64,000 nucleotides of DNA from Ischnura elegans (taxonomy: Eukaryota > Arthropoda > Insecta > Odonata > Coenagrionidae), in the NCBI RefSeq assembly GCF_921293095.1, contig NC_060251.1:58793585-58857584 (forward strand), in the 5' to 3' direction. Within the stretch, counting starts at the first letter, position 1. The number at the start of each line of letters is the position of its first letter. Made by a program: the position numbers and the translations under genes. Below the pieces are notes generated by a model. The model was not told the origin of the DNA and searched no databases. It worked only from the letters and a program-made list of their open reading frames with translations. This document shows positions 49,813 through 62,900 of this stretch, piece by piece.

Positions 49813-51410
49813 TTTCTTCTTTTCTGTTATTTGAAGAAGAAAAACTGTGTCACTTACTCCCAAGTGATTGAATTCTTATGTGTGCATTCGAGAAATATAT
49901 ATATGTTTCAATGCACAAGGTACCTTTTGCATTACCTAATGAGGACTAGAAGTTCTAGTTGCTGGCATTTGATCTAAGGTCACATCAGCTATCACTTGTA
50001 TTTGGAAATCTACGGCCAGGCAGGTCAGTCTTTGCTTTTTTTGTTATAGGTAGTAGTTATCACGAATGTGATAAATTTTTTTTATGAACTTCTTCCTGTG
50101 GTTCAATTGATTTTGTGATATTATATACTGATCGATATCTGTTGCTTAATCTACCACCTATACTTTTGCTATTGCTAGACATGAGGATGTATTAAATACT
50201 ATATTGACCCCTATAAAGAACATCCTATTTTTAGCATAAGGTTTTAGGAAATACTATACATATTGATGTTTTTTAACTGTGCCCATCAAATATAGTTTGT
50301 TTGACATTCTCTTCTTTGTGGTAATACTGAGCTCATATATAATTGAGATTGTATTTTGTTAGGTTATGTGATAGGAAAATCATATGAGGCATTGGTTTGC
50401 CATGTGTTTTTTTCCTTCTCTTTTATTTGTGAAGACTCACAAAGAGCTTAAATTCTCAAGTTCTCAGGTTAGGCAAACCTTATCCCATTAACATTAGTTT
50501 GATGCTGCTTTAAAATTCACTTGTGTTTCACGCTAAAATTTGTAGCTTATGCATCGAAGCTGGTGTCATATGCATCAATGGTGTCCTTTGATATTGAATG
50601 TAGAGGTGGTCAGATGTATATTATCAACTCAAAGACGGTAATTTTAGTTTCTGACTCTGTGTATTTCAAGGTTTAAATGTGTTTGACTGCATTTTGTATG
50701 TTGACTGTGTGAGCGAATGTAGGTAAAATTTTTGTGAAAGATTAAATTTCACAGAAGTTTACAGGGAAATTTCATTTGCCAAGAAGCTTATGCCCTTACT
50801 ATTTTTTTCATAAGTATTTGATATTGTCTAAATTATTGGACTTTAGATGCTGCCTTTTAGTAATTAAGATGTATTGTTAAAGGTTGGAGAAATTTCACTG
50901 ATCCGGTCCACTACGGTCAGGTAAAAATAAAATATAAGGGAAAGTTAATAATTTTTGTAAAGGTAACCTAGTACATTATTAAATTTTGTAAGCTGTGAAA
51001 TTCTCAGTTTTCATAGTATTTTCCCTTTGGTAAGGGGTCCCACCATGAGCCTCAGCTGAAGGCCCTCAATCACCCAAGACTGCCCCTGGCTGGATTGGAC
51101 AGTTGCGAGTTTAACACTGTGCTCACATCTCATGGGAAAGATATGATAGATGTTGTGAAGCCATGCATAACTATCCCTGTAAATTTTTTTTGATTGTTAC
51201 AAAAAAACCACTTAACTTTAGAGGCCAAAATATGATATCATTAAATTACCACCCATAGTGAGTATGTAACCAAGTTTTATTGAAATTGCAGGCATTAAGG
51301 TTTATGAGGATTTAGCGCAGATAGCCTCGTATTCATACATCATCCTCCATCCATTGGCAGAATCAGTATTATCAATAGTAAAGCTTCTCTAGCATAACCT
51401 CTTTTGGAAG
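49813..51410. other. 3' flank of POLB, non-coding
   Basis: No further exon is seen. Possible poly(A) signals are ATTAAA at 50191 and AATAAA at 50926. About 50985-51130 is a copy of the repeat at 24964-25185. Confidence 0.5.
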
Positions 51411-51420
51411 TGGAATGTGG

Positions 51421-52108
51421 TAAGGGCGTACCCATGGTCCTTATATACTGGTTGCTAATCTCCCGACATATTCCGGCTCGGGAGTGTTGCCTGAGATTCC
51501 GCTTTCATCCCTCAAACCCCTCACACGCCTCCCTTCAAACACAACTATGGGCACAGTGCGCTGTCACTAGGGGAAATATGGAACTAACTGCGCTGTCGAA
51601 AGCATATACCGCCGCCGAGAGTGCAGTTAGTTCCATATTTCCCCTAGTGACAGCGCACTGTGCCCATAGTTGTGTTTGAGGGGAGGCGTGTGAGGGGTTT
51701 GAGGGGTGAAAGCGGAATCTCAGGCAACACTCCTGAGCCGTAGATTAGTAACCAGTATATAAGGGCCATGGGCGTACCCAGGATCATAACTAGAGGGGGG
51801 GGGGCAAGCCATGGTCTAGGGAGGGGCAAGCCAAGTTGTGACATTTTAGCATGGAAAAGGTGAATGAAACCAATATTTTAAGAAAATTATAACAGCACTT
51901 TATTAGTTTATGGTATTATTTCCTGGAAAAAATAGTTTTATTTTAGTTACATATCTTATACTAATGCATATCATTTTTCGTGGGTTTAAAGAAAATTTGT
52001 TGAATATTTTCATTTCAGTTCAGTACTGATTTTGCTTAAAGACTTGCAATTTTTGCTTCTGGAGTGGGGGGGAGCTGCCCCCCCTGCTCCTCGCTTGGTA
52101 CGCCCATG
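51421..52108. mobile_element. hAT-like MITE carrying a nested foldback
   Basis: The left end TAAGGGCGTACC and the reverse complement of the right end, CATGGGCGTACC, are inverted. The flanks are exact 8-bp duplications GAATGTGG (51413-51420 and 52109-52116). The right part has poly-G and poly-C blocks near the ends, as in the other hAT MITEs here. Positions 51435-51770 are a later insertion near the left end. Confidence 0.8.
51435..51770. mobile_element. Long foldback element (arms ~150-165 bp) nested in a MITE
   Basis: The left arm from TGGTCCTTATATACTGGTT pairs almost perfectly with the right arm ending AACCAGTATATAAGGGCCAT. The right arm lacks about 15 bases present in the left. The loop is about 38 bases. 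GGCGTACCCA stands on both sides (51425-51434 and 51771-51780), which reads as a 10-bp target duplication in the host MITE's own terminus. A target of 9-10 bp with long arms fits Foldback or Mutator-like elements. A transcript through it would form a long hairpin RNA. Confidence 0.82.
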
Positions 52109-52316
52109 GAATGTGGAGCTATTGGGGAAAAATAATCTCTGGGCTCAGAGGAGTGATAAAGGTTTTTCAGCTTTGATCAAGAGTATCAGATTAAATGAGA
52201 ACATTGGGAACTGGTTTCCTTATGGAGCATCACATCTCCTCCCTCCCCCTTACTCACCTGCTTAGGAGGATTTAGGAGAGGTGGAGAGGGGGGCACCCCA
52301 TCCCCCAGACACTTAA

Positions 52317-52601
52317 CACATTCAGTGCCACTTTGGTAATAATGACCGAAACATGTACTTCGTCTCCACGCCACTTAATTCATTGTGATGTAAGAATGAG
52401 CCTTTCTTTTGGCCTCTCATAGTATGCCATCAGTCACAGCTACTTCAGTGACGCGTAGATGACGTGACCAACACGGCGTGCATAGCCGAATCCACAGGAA
52501 AACTCAAATGGAAAGGATCCAAGGTATTAAAACAAAAGAATAAAGAAAAACACGCCGGCATAATTGGCAAATTCGTCTTAAAGTCCACGGCAGGGAACGT
52601 G
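52317..52601. mobile_element. piggyBac-like MITE (285 bp)
   Basis: TTAA at 52313-52316 and 52602-52605 flank the ends CACATTCAGTGCC and (reverse complement) CACGTTCCCTGCC. It is non-coding. The ends resemble those of the short element in POLB intron 2. Confidence 0.8.
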
Positions 52602-53189
52602 TTAAAAAATAGATGATTATTTTAATACTAATATCAATAATTTTTATATCTTAATATAAAAGTTATAAATATTGACGTATAAATAACTTTTATATTAAAA
52701 TTAAAACTGTATTTTGTAGAGTAACTGTTGCATGTAGTTTTTAATCCCAAATATTAGAAGATCATTTGCTTGTCAGACCCTGGTGCCAACCCCTTCCCCC
52801 AGGAAAAATCCTGGATCCGCCCTTACTCACCTGTTTACCCTTTTTGGTCAATCTCCTATGGTGCTTCTATTTTGTGCTACCTGACTGTTAGTATGAGTCA
52901 GCTAGTGGACTCTCCAGCAGGAAGCAATAACTTATGGTAATTGAGGTTGAATCTCCGTGGAAAATGGAGATTTGATCTGAGCATGAAATTTAAAAAAAAA
53001 TAAGTCTCTATGCTAAGTATTTCTGACTATATTTAAACAAGTTAGGGATTTAGTAATTAGTATGTCAATTTCAGTGCGGTTTTGTTATGAATAACATTTA
53101 CATGATTACTGTTAGAACTCCAGAGTAGTAGAGGATATTTCAACAGTTGACAGCTCTATTTGGTGGAATGGCATACTGTGTGAGAATTT

Positions 53190-53272
53190 AAAGCACAGTA
53201 ATATTCCATATCAATTTACTTTCTTCGACCGGTTTCAATGCTAATGTGACATTTTCAAGGGTACATCTCAAA
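53190..53272 (-). repeat. GAAA-palindrome family member with ACCGGT
   Basis: On the minus strand CCTTGAAAATG precedes a short stem (AATG..CATT) and then GAAACCGGTC with the palindrome ACCGGT. An AAGTAAATTGATATGGAATATT stretch follows. It is a single unit, not a foldback. Confidence 0.6.
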
Positions 53273-53420
53273 GTTTATTCTCTACCATAGCCACGACTTT
53301 GCAGCCATGTATTCTTTAATAAGATATGTACCTAGTTGATATCCATGCCCCTATTTGATTCTTCCTACTGTATTTAAGTCTCCCGTGGTAAAAGATGTTT
53401 AATAGTGTTTTTCCAACAGA

Positions 53421-53426
53421 TTTATT
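53421..53426 (-). terminator. Candidate poly(A) signal of the CYP4 gene
   Basis: AATAAA on the minus strand lies about 400 bp downstream of the P450 stop codon. It is the nearest canonical hexamer I noticed, but this is not proven. Confidence 0.35.
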
Positions 53427-53824
53427 CCATTATTCAGTTTTACAGTATTTCAGTTTGTAGTATAAATATTTACATATAATTACTAGGCATATTTACAGTT
53501 TCATATTTACAATCCCTGTATTCAGGGAAGAGTTGCATGGTATAAGCAAGTACATGAGCCTCAATTATTAGTTGGAAAATCATTAGCAAGTTTGAGTAAT
53601 GAACAATGTAAAATACCATGTCTCTAAAATGATATGTAGGTCACTCCCGTCGAGTCACTGTGGTTTTGGAAAAGTCCATCATACTTTCCACTGTGGATAG
53701 TGTTCCTGCACTGTCACTGTTTTTCCACTCATAGTATATCACAGACTTATCATTCATTTTTCATCTTTATCCATGTCAATGAAGATTGGACGTCACTCTT
53801 AACCTAGGTAACGTCACGCCGTCT

Positions 53825-53991
53825 TCATGCAGTCTTCCGTGGGAAGAGTTGAATTCTGAGTCCATTTTTTGGCCTTAAAATGAGTTCACCCAGAAGCGTC
53901 AAGTCCTCCCTTCGGTCCACAGCTTTTACCCTGTACTTTCGTAGTACAGAGGAAACTAGAGCTTTCTCTTCCAGCATCGCAAATTTCTTGC
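53825..53991 (-). CDS. CYP4: CYP4 terminal exon: [13 protein letters not shown]... and stop
   Basis: It encodes residues 401-455, the L helix (KFAMLEEK) and the C-terminal strands with [10 protein letters not shown], ending at TGA 53825-53827. The acceptor is CCTAG. Confidence 0.96.
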
Positions 53992-56900
53992 CTAGGTTGA
54001 AAAAATTTAGTGAATTTATTTACGTGCCAACAATTTTAGTGATACCCTAGTTTGGAGTTGATATTTATTTATTGAAAGCCTATGTCTAAAATCTCTGACG
54101 TTCATTATTTCATATTTTCGATGACTTTTTATGGACTGAAAAAATTCACTTATTTGACCATTGGTACTATTAACCATTTGAATTCCTTAATAAGTTTCCT
54201 GATTGATTTTCAAAATTGCCAGTAGGCTATTTTACGCATAAATGGAGACCTTATAAAAAATTTCAAATTAATGTAAATATTCCCTATAATTATTAAAATT
54301 TTTTTGGGTATAGAAAATATTACCTTCTTTATCAAACAGCCTTCAATTGAGAGAGCAAGTGAAATACATTGTTACAGTAAAATTATTTTTGCATGACAAA
54401 TATTTAAGAGAGTCGCTCAGAATGCATGGACAAAAATTTTCCAAAGGTGCTGTGAGTGGCATTGGCACTTAAAGGTTTCGGAGAATTTACAAGAATCACT
54501 TGAAGGGACAATGGCATTGTGAGGATTGATGTGATTTCTCTTGTAATAATTTGATGAAGTGAAAATATCTTGCTAAAAACTGATCTGTAAGATTTAGGTG
54601 AAGTACGGCAAACTTACCTATGCAATTTCTGGGTCCTGCACTGAATGGGATGTAGGCATATGGATTTCGTCCTTGGCAGTTCTCAGGGAGGAAGTTATCG
54701 GGATTGAATTTTTCTGGTGTGGGCCAAATCTTTGGATTTCGATGAAGCATGTAAGTCACAATCAATGTAGTTGTACCAGCTGGGACTGTATAGCCAGCTG
54801 AAAGGTAAAATGAGACACTTTAACATACTGTCTTAGTTTCATGTAATATTTTATTGATAATTATATCACCAAAAATATCATTTGTCTGATACCAATACAG
54901 AAAGAAATGCTTTCTCTTTTAAGAGCAGAGGCTGTATGATGAAGATTAATGGTGTAGGTGATGAATGAGAGATTATATCATTTTTGGGGGCCATGATTGA
55001 TGTAAGGTTAGGTTAATAATTATAAATAAGAATTAAGAACACCCCATGATATTATTGTTATATTTAAAATAAATGTTAAATTAAAATATGAAGGAGGTGT
55101 GACTGTTAGTGAATAGGAAAGAAGTACATACTATGAAAGCAGCAGCAATAAGAAGCTTAAACACTAAAAGTAAGCATTAAAAATTTTCCTCATACTGGGG
55201 TGGAGTTGTGAGCCCCTAGGCCCTTTTTTCCCCTCTTGGTTCATGATTAGTTGAGTCCTTGCTTTTGTAACTTACCAATCTCAGCATCTTCTTTTAACTG
55301 CCTTGCAATTAGAGGCACACTTGGATATAGTCTCAGGGCATCTTTAATACAGCACTCAAGATATTGCATATCCTGCAAATCTTTCATTTTTATTTTCCTG
55401 TCATCATCTCCAAAGATACCATCCAATTCCTCCATTACTTTATCCTGATGATGTAAGAAGTAATGATAATGTGAGACAAAATTGACATCCTGCGATCTTA
55501 TAAAACTGGTTACCTACTGCTTTGCTACATATCCATATTAATATTTTTTTAATATGTGATGCATAAATTGGTTTATACCTTACCAATTCTTTATATTGTG
55601 ACATTTTAGATTATTAATTGATTTTCATTACAATTAATATTAATAATTCTAAAATTCATTTTGAGAAAGTAGCGTCTCTGATTCATTCAGTATTAGCTTG
55701 ATATTGTTGAAAGTGGATTTTCATGTGTGGGGTAAACTTAAATATGTTATTTGTTATGTAATATATTCATTGAACTCAAAATTAAGTTAATCGGATTGGA
55801 GCTTAGATTGTGCTTGGTACCTGTATATCTGGATTACATCCAAGGAGAAACAAGACCCAGCTGGTTGCTGCAGAGGTGGTGTCATGGCCCTAAAAGTGTT
55901 ATGCATAACAATGTGAAAAATTGGTTTCCCATAAGTATTATAATAACATGCAATAATTTTTATTGCCATGAAGATATATATGACTAATTGTGGTAAAATA
56001 TTAATACAATTTTCTATGATTTTTTCTCATGTGAAGATGATGATGGATTTTGGTATGCCTTTTTTAGGTTGTTTTTAAACTGTGAAAGTTGCTCACAATT
56101 ATCTATGCAGGGCATTATTTTATTTGAAAAAGTTAAATTAGAAAGCGCAATGATCTCCTTACATTCTCCACCATATAATTTACTGTAGAAGGGAAAAAAG
56201 TAGCCGTGAGTAACATAGAGAAGAACGTAACATTATTAGCTAAAAATTGGATATGGACATGATTCATTTAGCTCACTATAATAATTATGTCTTCTTGTGA
56301 TGCTGAAACTAGGAAACTATAAACATGGTGTGAAGGGGTTCTGGTACTTGAGAGGCCAAGCGACCAACAATCGACAAAGTAAGAAGGAAATAGCCTGTAG
56401 AATTGACCAAGTGAAGAGGGCATTCCTCAGAAAGAAGAGTCTTATTACTGCTGAAAATATAACCTTTGAAGTTAGGAAGCAATGTATTAGGACAGACATT
56501 TATTAGATATGCAGGCATACAATTATGAGGACAGTAGCAGAGGAATAAAGTTAGGAAGCTTTCGATGTGTGGTATAAGAGAAGAATGATGGTCAAGTAGG
56601 TAGATCTTGTGGGTAATGTGGAAGTTCTAAGGACAGTAGGAGAGAAGAGGGGATCAGGTTGGTGCGTTGGCTAGAGTGTTAGCTTCCCACCCGGTGGACT
56701 TGGGTTCAAATCCTGACAGTGGGAGAGAATTTTCAGTGACTGCCCGATCCCTGCTTGAGTGTTGTGTGGAGGACATTACAAGTGCAACACTGTGTCCATC
56801 CAATGGGACGTTAAGCTGTGGTCCCCTTGGTGCCTTTCGTTAAGAGCAGGCTAATGCTGATGCCAGGTCTCTCTCCCCCCTTCCTTCCATACCCTTCCCT

Positions 56901-59900
56901 CACGGCACAAATGGCCTCAGCTGTCGGTCACCTCCCCGAAATGCCATACCATACCGGGAGAGAAGAGAAGTCTTTTGTAAACCTTGGGTTGAAGGTGGAA
57001 CAATTTAATTGGCCACATCATGAGACACGATGCTAAAATGAAAATTATCGTTTAAAGACAGGTGGAAGGTAAGAACGGCAGAGGTTGAGATGAAATAGAT
57101 GAAGCAGGTGATTAAGGGTATAATGGAGAATAATTCAGATAGGAGAACTGAGTGGAGGGCTACATCAAACCAATCTTACTACTGATGAATATTGATGATG
57201 ACATGTGATGCACGTAAAATATAGAACATACAGAAAGAAATATCTCTCACTGTCGTCATCACTTCCTGTATAGACATTGAATAAGAGATCGTGAGGCATC
57301 GAAAGTCTTCGCCACTCAGTGTATTTTGTTCAGTACCTTCCTGTGTGTTCTATATTTTAGTGTGAAACATCTTGTGACCATTAGATATTGTTGGGAATAT
57401 ATGTGTTTGCACGACATGATAAATGAATTAGGCATTGATATCCTTTTAAGAATTTACATAAATTTTGTCTAACAATTAAACCTGCATCATTAGTGAAAAA
57501 TTTCACTTGCCTCAAACATGAAGGTGTCAACCTCTTCTCGTATGTCTTCATTAGAGAGCACTGTTCCTCCTTGTGATGCTTCAATGAGCAAATCAAGAAA
57601 AGCCAGCCTCTTCTTTCTCCCTGCATTTAACATGTTAAATTCATAGCCACGAAGAAGATGTAACCAAATTATTATTTTAACTTCTACAACGATAATTGCA
57701 ATTGTGTTCTATTTAGGTATTTCACGAAATATACTTACCCATAAATAGTGACTCCTCATCTTCTTTTTGTATTTCATTGCCCTTCAATTTCTGTAACTCT
57801 TCTTTTCTCTCCTTTATTACCTGAATGGAATAAATAAGATCAGTTATGTTCTCAAATGCTCTTAGAATGGATTAAAAATGCTAAGAATTAACAATGCTGC
57901 GTATTTTTGGTGTGCTATGTCCTTTTATTAATCTTTTTCGCATTTCTTCTTCTGCTGTCAAAAACCCTGTAAGGGTGGCCACTATTCCCATGTCATTTGT
58001 TGGAAAGAGTTGGTTTAGAAGGTGGTAGTTGGTTACATCTGGAGTTTATTTTAAGTCACATATTTTTTTACTGGTCAATCTTGGTCCCTGATTTTGTTTT
58101 TTTTTTACTTTTTCCTAATTTCTTTGCCTTTTCCAATCATTATTAACTACAGAGTTAGGAAATCATTTGCTTTGGCTGGAATTCAAAGTCACTTTGATCA
58201 CCTGATTGCCAGGCAAATGCATCGTCAGTTACATGGCCTAGTCATCATTCCTCAAAGATAATTTTAATAGGGGTTAACCAAACAAGATCTTAGGGTTGCA
58301 AGTTCATATTGTGATTTTTTATTCTTTTATTATCCAAAAGAAATAAGTTTGCCTTCTCACCTTACCTGGTTATGCCTGTGTGTTACTTGGCTACATTGGG
58401 TTAATGCTTACCTTGTTTGAAAAATTGTGGAGTATTTGGATGCATCTTTCATGTTCCCCATAGTGCTTTGTGAGTTTAAACAGCCAATCAGGCTGCAGCC
58501 AGATTTTGGCTTGTCTGTTCTGAATGATTGTGGATATCCTGGAAAGAAAGCAATTGGTTGTGATGGTTCTTCCTATAACTACTAATTCATTTGTATATTC
58601 CTCTTCACTTACTTGTAAATGGCCTTTACATATTCTGATTCACTGTTGCTCTGAGCATTCACAGTACGTCCCATGGCAGTTTCTGTATGGAAGAGAAGAT
58701 ACACTGATTGATTTGCCTATTTCAACCAAAGAAAATATTACTTATTGCTGAATATGTACATAATTAAATAAAATGTAAAGGTGCACAAAATATTCCCTTT
58801 TAATGGAGGAACCATCTATGATATCATCTCTCAAATCATAAGTGAATGTCCAAGCATTTTCTTTACCACAATTTGGATTTAATTTCACATTCAATCCAAA
58901 CACTCAGTGATGTAGTGAAATTATTTCTATGAAAATCAATATGCCTCTTCTTGTGGAATTTGGCAGTAAACATTCTCTTGTGCTGCTGACCAGACTTATA
59001 TCACAGCAGTGGCATAACTAAGGGGAGGGCATGAGGGGATAGAGGGGAAAGCCTCAGAGAAATTTAAAAAAAATTTAAATAATAAAAAAAATTGTCTAGT
59101 TATGACTTATAATAACTGCATCTGCTTAAAGTTCAGCCATTTTTAGAGCCAAAATGATTTAAAATGTATTTCCAGGCATGTTATTTTTCAAAAATTTTAC
59201 CACATTTTGCCTGGGGGGAGGGTTCGCCACCCCAGGCCATCCCATCCCCACCTCCCAACGCATCACTGTATCGCATGGTCTTCTAGGATAGGTGGGGTGA
59301 AGTCATTCTTTGCTATATCTTTGTATCAGTTCTCTGAAGGGTTATAAAAAAAATGTAATGTGTCACTTAAAAATTTCATCATATTCTCTTCTATGCAATT
59401 GTTAATTTCTTTTAAATTCTTTACCTGACGAAAAATGTCTCATTATTATAAAATATGGAAATCTTTTTATTTTTCCTAATAAAAAAACAATTCTGAGAAT
59501 AACTACATATTTCCTAGAAATAAAATTTCATCCATCTTTTGTGTGGGAGTAAATAAATTTGTAATTGTTTTGTGACCTGTCTTTTCCCAACTAAGGACTC
59601 GTTCACTGAGTTTTTAGTTGTTGGTTGTGTTAGAGTTGAAAATAAAGAAAACTATATTTTTCCATTTTTGAATTTGTTGCAAGCTTCTTAAGCTATTATT
59701 AGTAGAAATGCCCTAAACTCTTTCAAAGGATACGTTGATGGGATCACAAATTTTTGTCAAGCATGCTGCTGTTACTCTATTATTCCTCCCTTCCTCCTAT
59801 CATCATCACATTATTGTTTTTTGTGCTCTAGTAAACAATTCTATCCTTCAATGAGTTTTTATCCGTGTAAGAAACATCGAACTGGAACTCAAATTATGCT

Positions 59901-62900
59901 ACTAAGTCATGAAAAGTGGGGGTCAAAAGAAGTATTTTTTATTTGATTCTAATGAGGGGAGAATGGCTAATTTTTTTTTCCTAGCTTATCATCCTATTCC
60001 ATCTGCCAAATTATTTTATTGAAATAAAAAAATTGATGTTGGTGACTTAGTGTTACTTACCACAAATAATGTCAAGTGTGCAAAGAGTGATGTATGGAAA
60101 CAGGTCAAATGCAGCTCCTGTCTTTGCTTCTTTCTCCAACTTTGACACCAGCACTTGGCTCTGTTCCCAGAAAACATCAATAAAGTCATCAAGGATACGG
60201 AAATGGAAAGCCGGAGTTAGAATCTTTCTTCTGCTGTGCCATTTCTTGCCTGAAATGTAATGCAGAAAGGAAAACTCTTATTTAAGTTAAATATGCTTGT
60301 TGCTATTTTTCTGTTCTAAATTCATTCAGTTATTGTCATTTGAATATCTCAATCCCAAGCATCTTAAAATTTAATATTTCCCATTCATATTACTTGTTAA
60401 CTTTATATTAACCATTGGATATACCCTTATTTTGGCATAAAGAAAACTCTTCATGTATTACAATGTATAGCTGTACAAATTTTTCACACTGTTCCTAAAC
60501 CTTTGTCTTGCCATGATGCAGTCTATCCAGAGGCGGATACAGAAAAAACTCAAGGGGGGGGCGCAACATATTTTGAATTGTCTTTAATTTTATCGTAATA
60601 AAAGATGATCAAGTCACAGGCAGAGTATATGAAAATTTTATTTAAAGTGATTATAAACATGTAAAATACAATGCCATCTTATGATATAAAAAAGTTACAA
60701 TTGTGGTTTTGCAATGTTCGGCAATACATGCGGACCCGCAAGGGGGGGGCGCGCGCCCCCTGCGCCCCCCATCTGTATCCGCCACTGAGTCTATCTGGTA
60801 TCTCCCTGTTTCCCCTGGACTTTTCCATGCGTACCTCCACCCATTATGATGATGGAAGCATGTGTTTGTAATGAATAACTTGTTTCTCCGGCAAAATTCT
60901 TCTGCTTTCTAAGCTTTCTGCTGCTTTACTTTCCTTCCTCAACTGAGATGTTGCAGTCCCCCATTGTTACTAGATTTTTCTCTCCCAGGATTTCCGTAAT
61001 TATTTCCTTGAGCTTTATTACTACTCATTTACTTTTTCCTCCCTATGATTGCTTGTGGGAATGTGAACTTGAACCACCACAAACTTGGTGCATCACTCCT
61101 CAATTTCTACCTTAGAATCTTATGGCTTACCTGATCTATGACTACCACTCTCTTACCCAATTGCCCACTTTGTAGTAAAGCTACCCCTTGCCGGCTTTCC
61201 TCCCCACCACTTTAGATAACCCTGTATCCATCACTTCAGGAGTACCCACTACCCTTCCACCTCACTTCTCAAAGTACCGAGGTTCTCCATTTCCTTTTTG
61301 ATATTTTCTAGCTTATCCACCCTCATCAGAGTCCTAACATTCCATGTCCCTTTGTTTGTTGCTGCCTTCTTCTTCTTCTTCTCCTCCATCTTCTTGGTCT
61401 TCTATTCTTCTTTCTTTGATGTTGCTGCTGATGATAAGTATCTGCAAGGGCAGGAGGATAAACAACTTTCCTATTTCCACATAGTAATTTATTGAGACCG
61501 ACCATGGTTTCGTTACAGAGTAACATTATCAAGGTGCCTTTGTGCCTTCGTACCTTTGTACCACCTTGATAATGTTACTCTGTAACGAAACCATGGTCGG
61601 TCTCAATAAATTACTATGTGGAAATAGCAAAGTTGTTGATCCTTCTATTCGTGCGATTATGGATTTCCTCAAAGCTACGCCCGCTACTATTAATTATATT
61701 CTCTGCAAGGGTTTTGGATGTTGACTACCTCGAGGATCTTGTTGTGTTTTCAAGTGACACCATCACTTGGACTATCTTTTATCTGGCTACTACCCTTCGA
61801 CATGTCTGACATGGTTGGCTATACTGGGAGTATTTGAGAATTAATCCCATCGGTGAAGTCAGTGAACTCAACAAAGTTCCATCCCAATAGAAAGAAATTA
61901 TGTAATTATCACATTAAAAAATCTTAAGAGTCCAAGGTTGCCCTAAGAAAGGAATTGGCCCCCCTACCCTGAATGTACAATATTCACATGCATGTGACTA
62001 TGTCTGGGTCTCCACCTTAGAAGTGGAGGTGGATTAGTGGAAGAAATTTTCAACCAATGAATGTGTAGTGGATGGACAGCCAGCATCATAAAAAGGCAGT
62101 GAAAATCTAGTCTTGTCACCTTAAACTTGATGATGAAAGCAGGATGAATCTTGAAACTAATGTCTGTTTTACTAAATAATGGATACAGATGGAGAACATA
62201 GAATCACCAAATAGTTGGTCTATTTTCTCCTTGGGAACTACATATTACGAAGCGTAATCTGAGTAAGCTTAAATTTCTAAGCTGTTCCAAGAAGGATTTG
62301 CATCATGCATTTGATTTTTGTATTTGGTTTAGAAACTCACCAGCACTTGTAAGTAGGCCAGTTCCCAACCAGGGATGAAGATAATCATAATCAGGGCTTT
62401 TGTCAATGTGCTTATTGCTGCTCAAAATAATCTGAGGTAGAAAAAGAAGATTGAATTAGGTATCTATGTAATTATATCAATCTGTAAAACCATTTATTAG
62501 TTGAAGAAAAAATATGCAACAGAGATAGAATATATATCCCATTCATTTAAGCCTTGTTAATTGATACAGTGTATAAAGTAAGATCTGCTTAAATAGTGTG
62601 GGCAGAGTAATTTATTGTTATATGGCCATTGATTCTAAAACTACCAAGCAAGCTGCATTGAATGCATTATGATTTTTTGTAGGAAAAACTTTCTTACAGA
62701 AGCTTTTGTTCCATGAACCTGCACTAATGAGTAAAATGATTTTTTTCTGTATAGAAAGTTGATCATTGCTTTTGGTTACAATTTGTTTTTTTTGTGTCAA
62801 AATGTTATTTTCATGAAATTTACATAACTTTTAAACACCTATTGTGCCCTTATGTGCATGGGGAAAGAGGTCCGCTTGGTGCCTGGCTTGCCCGTATGGG

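Noticed and set aside
51404-51679. Plus-strand frame of 91 codons
   Set aside because: It covers the two arms of the foldback element, and its open state follows from the inverted repeat.
55276-55444. CYP4 as a pseudogene because of the altered ExxR motif
   Set aside because: All eleven exons are open, phases agree and the haem loop is intact. A single conservative substitution is not enough to call it dead.
56650-56725. Functional tRNA gene
   Set aside because: A and B boxes are present, but there is no complete cloverleaf. The unit has a long body and target duplications, so it is a SINE.
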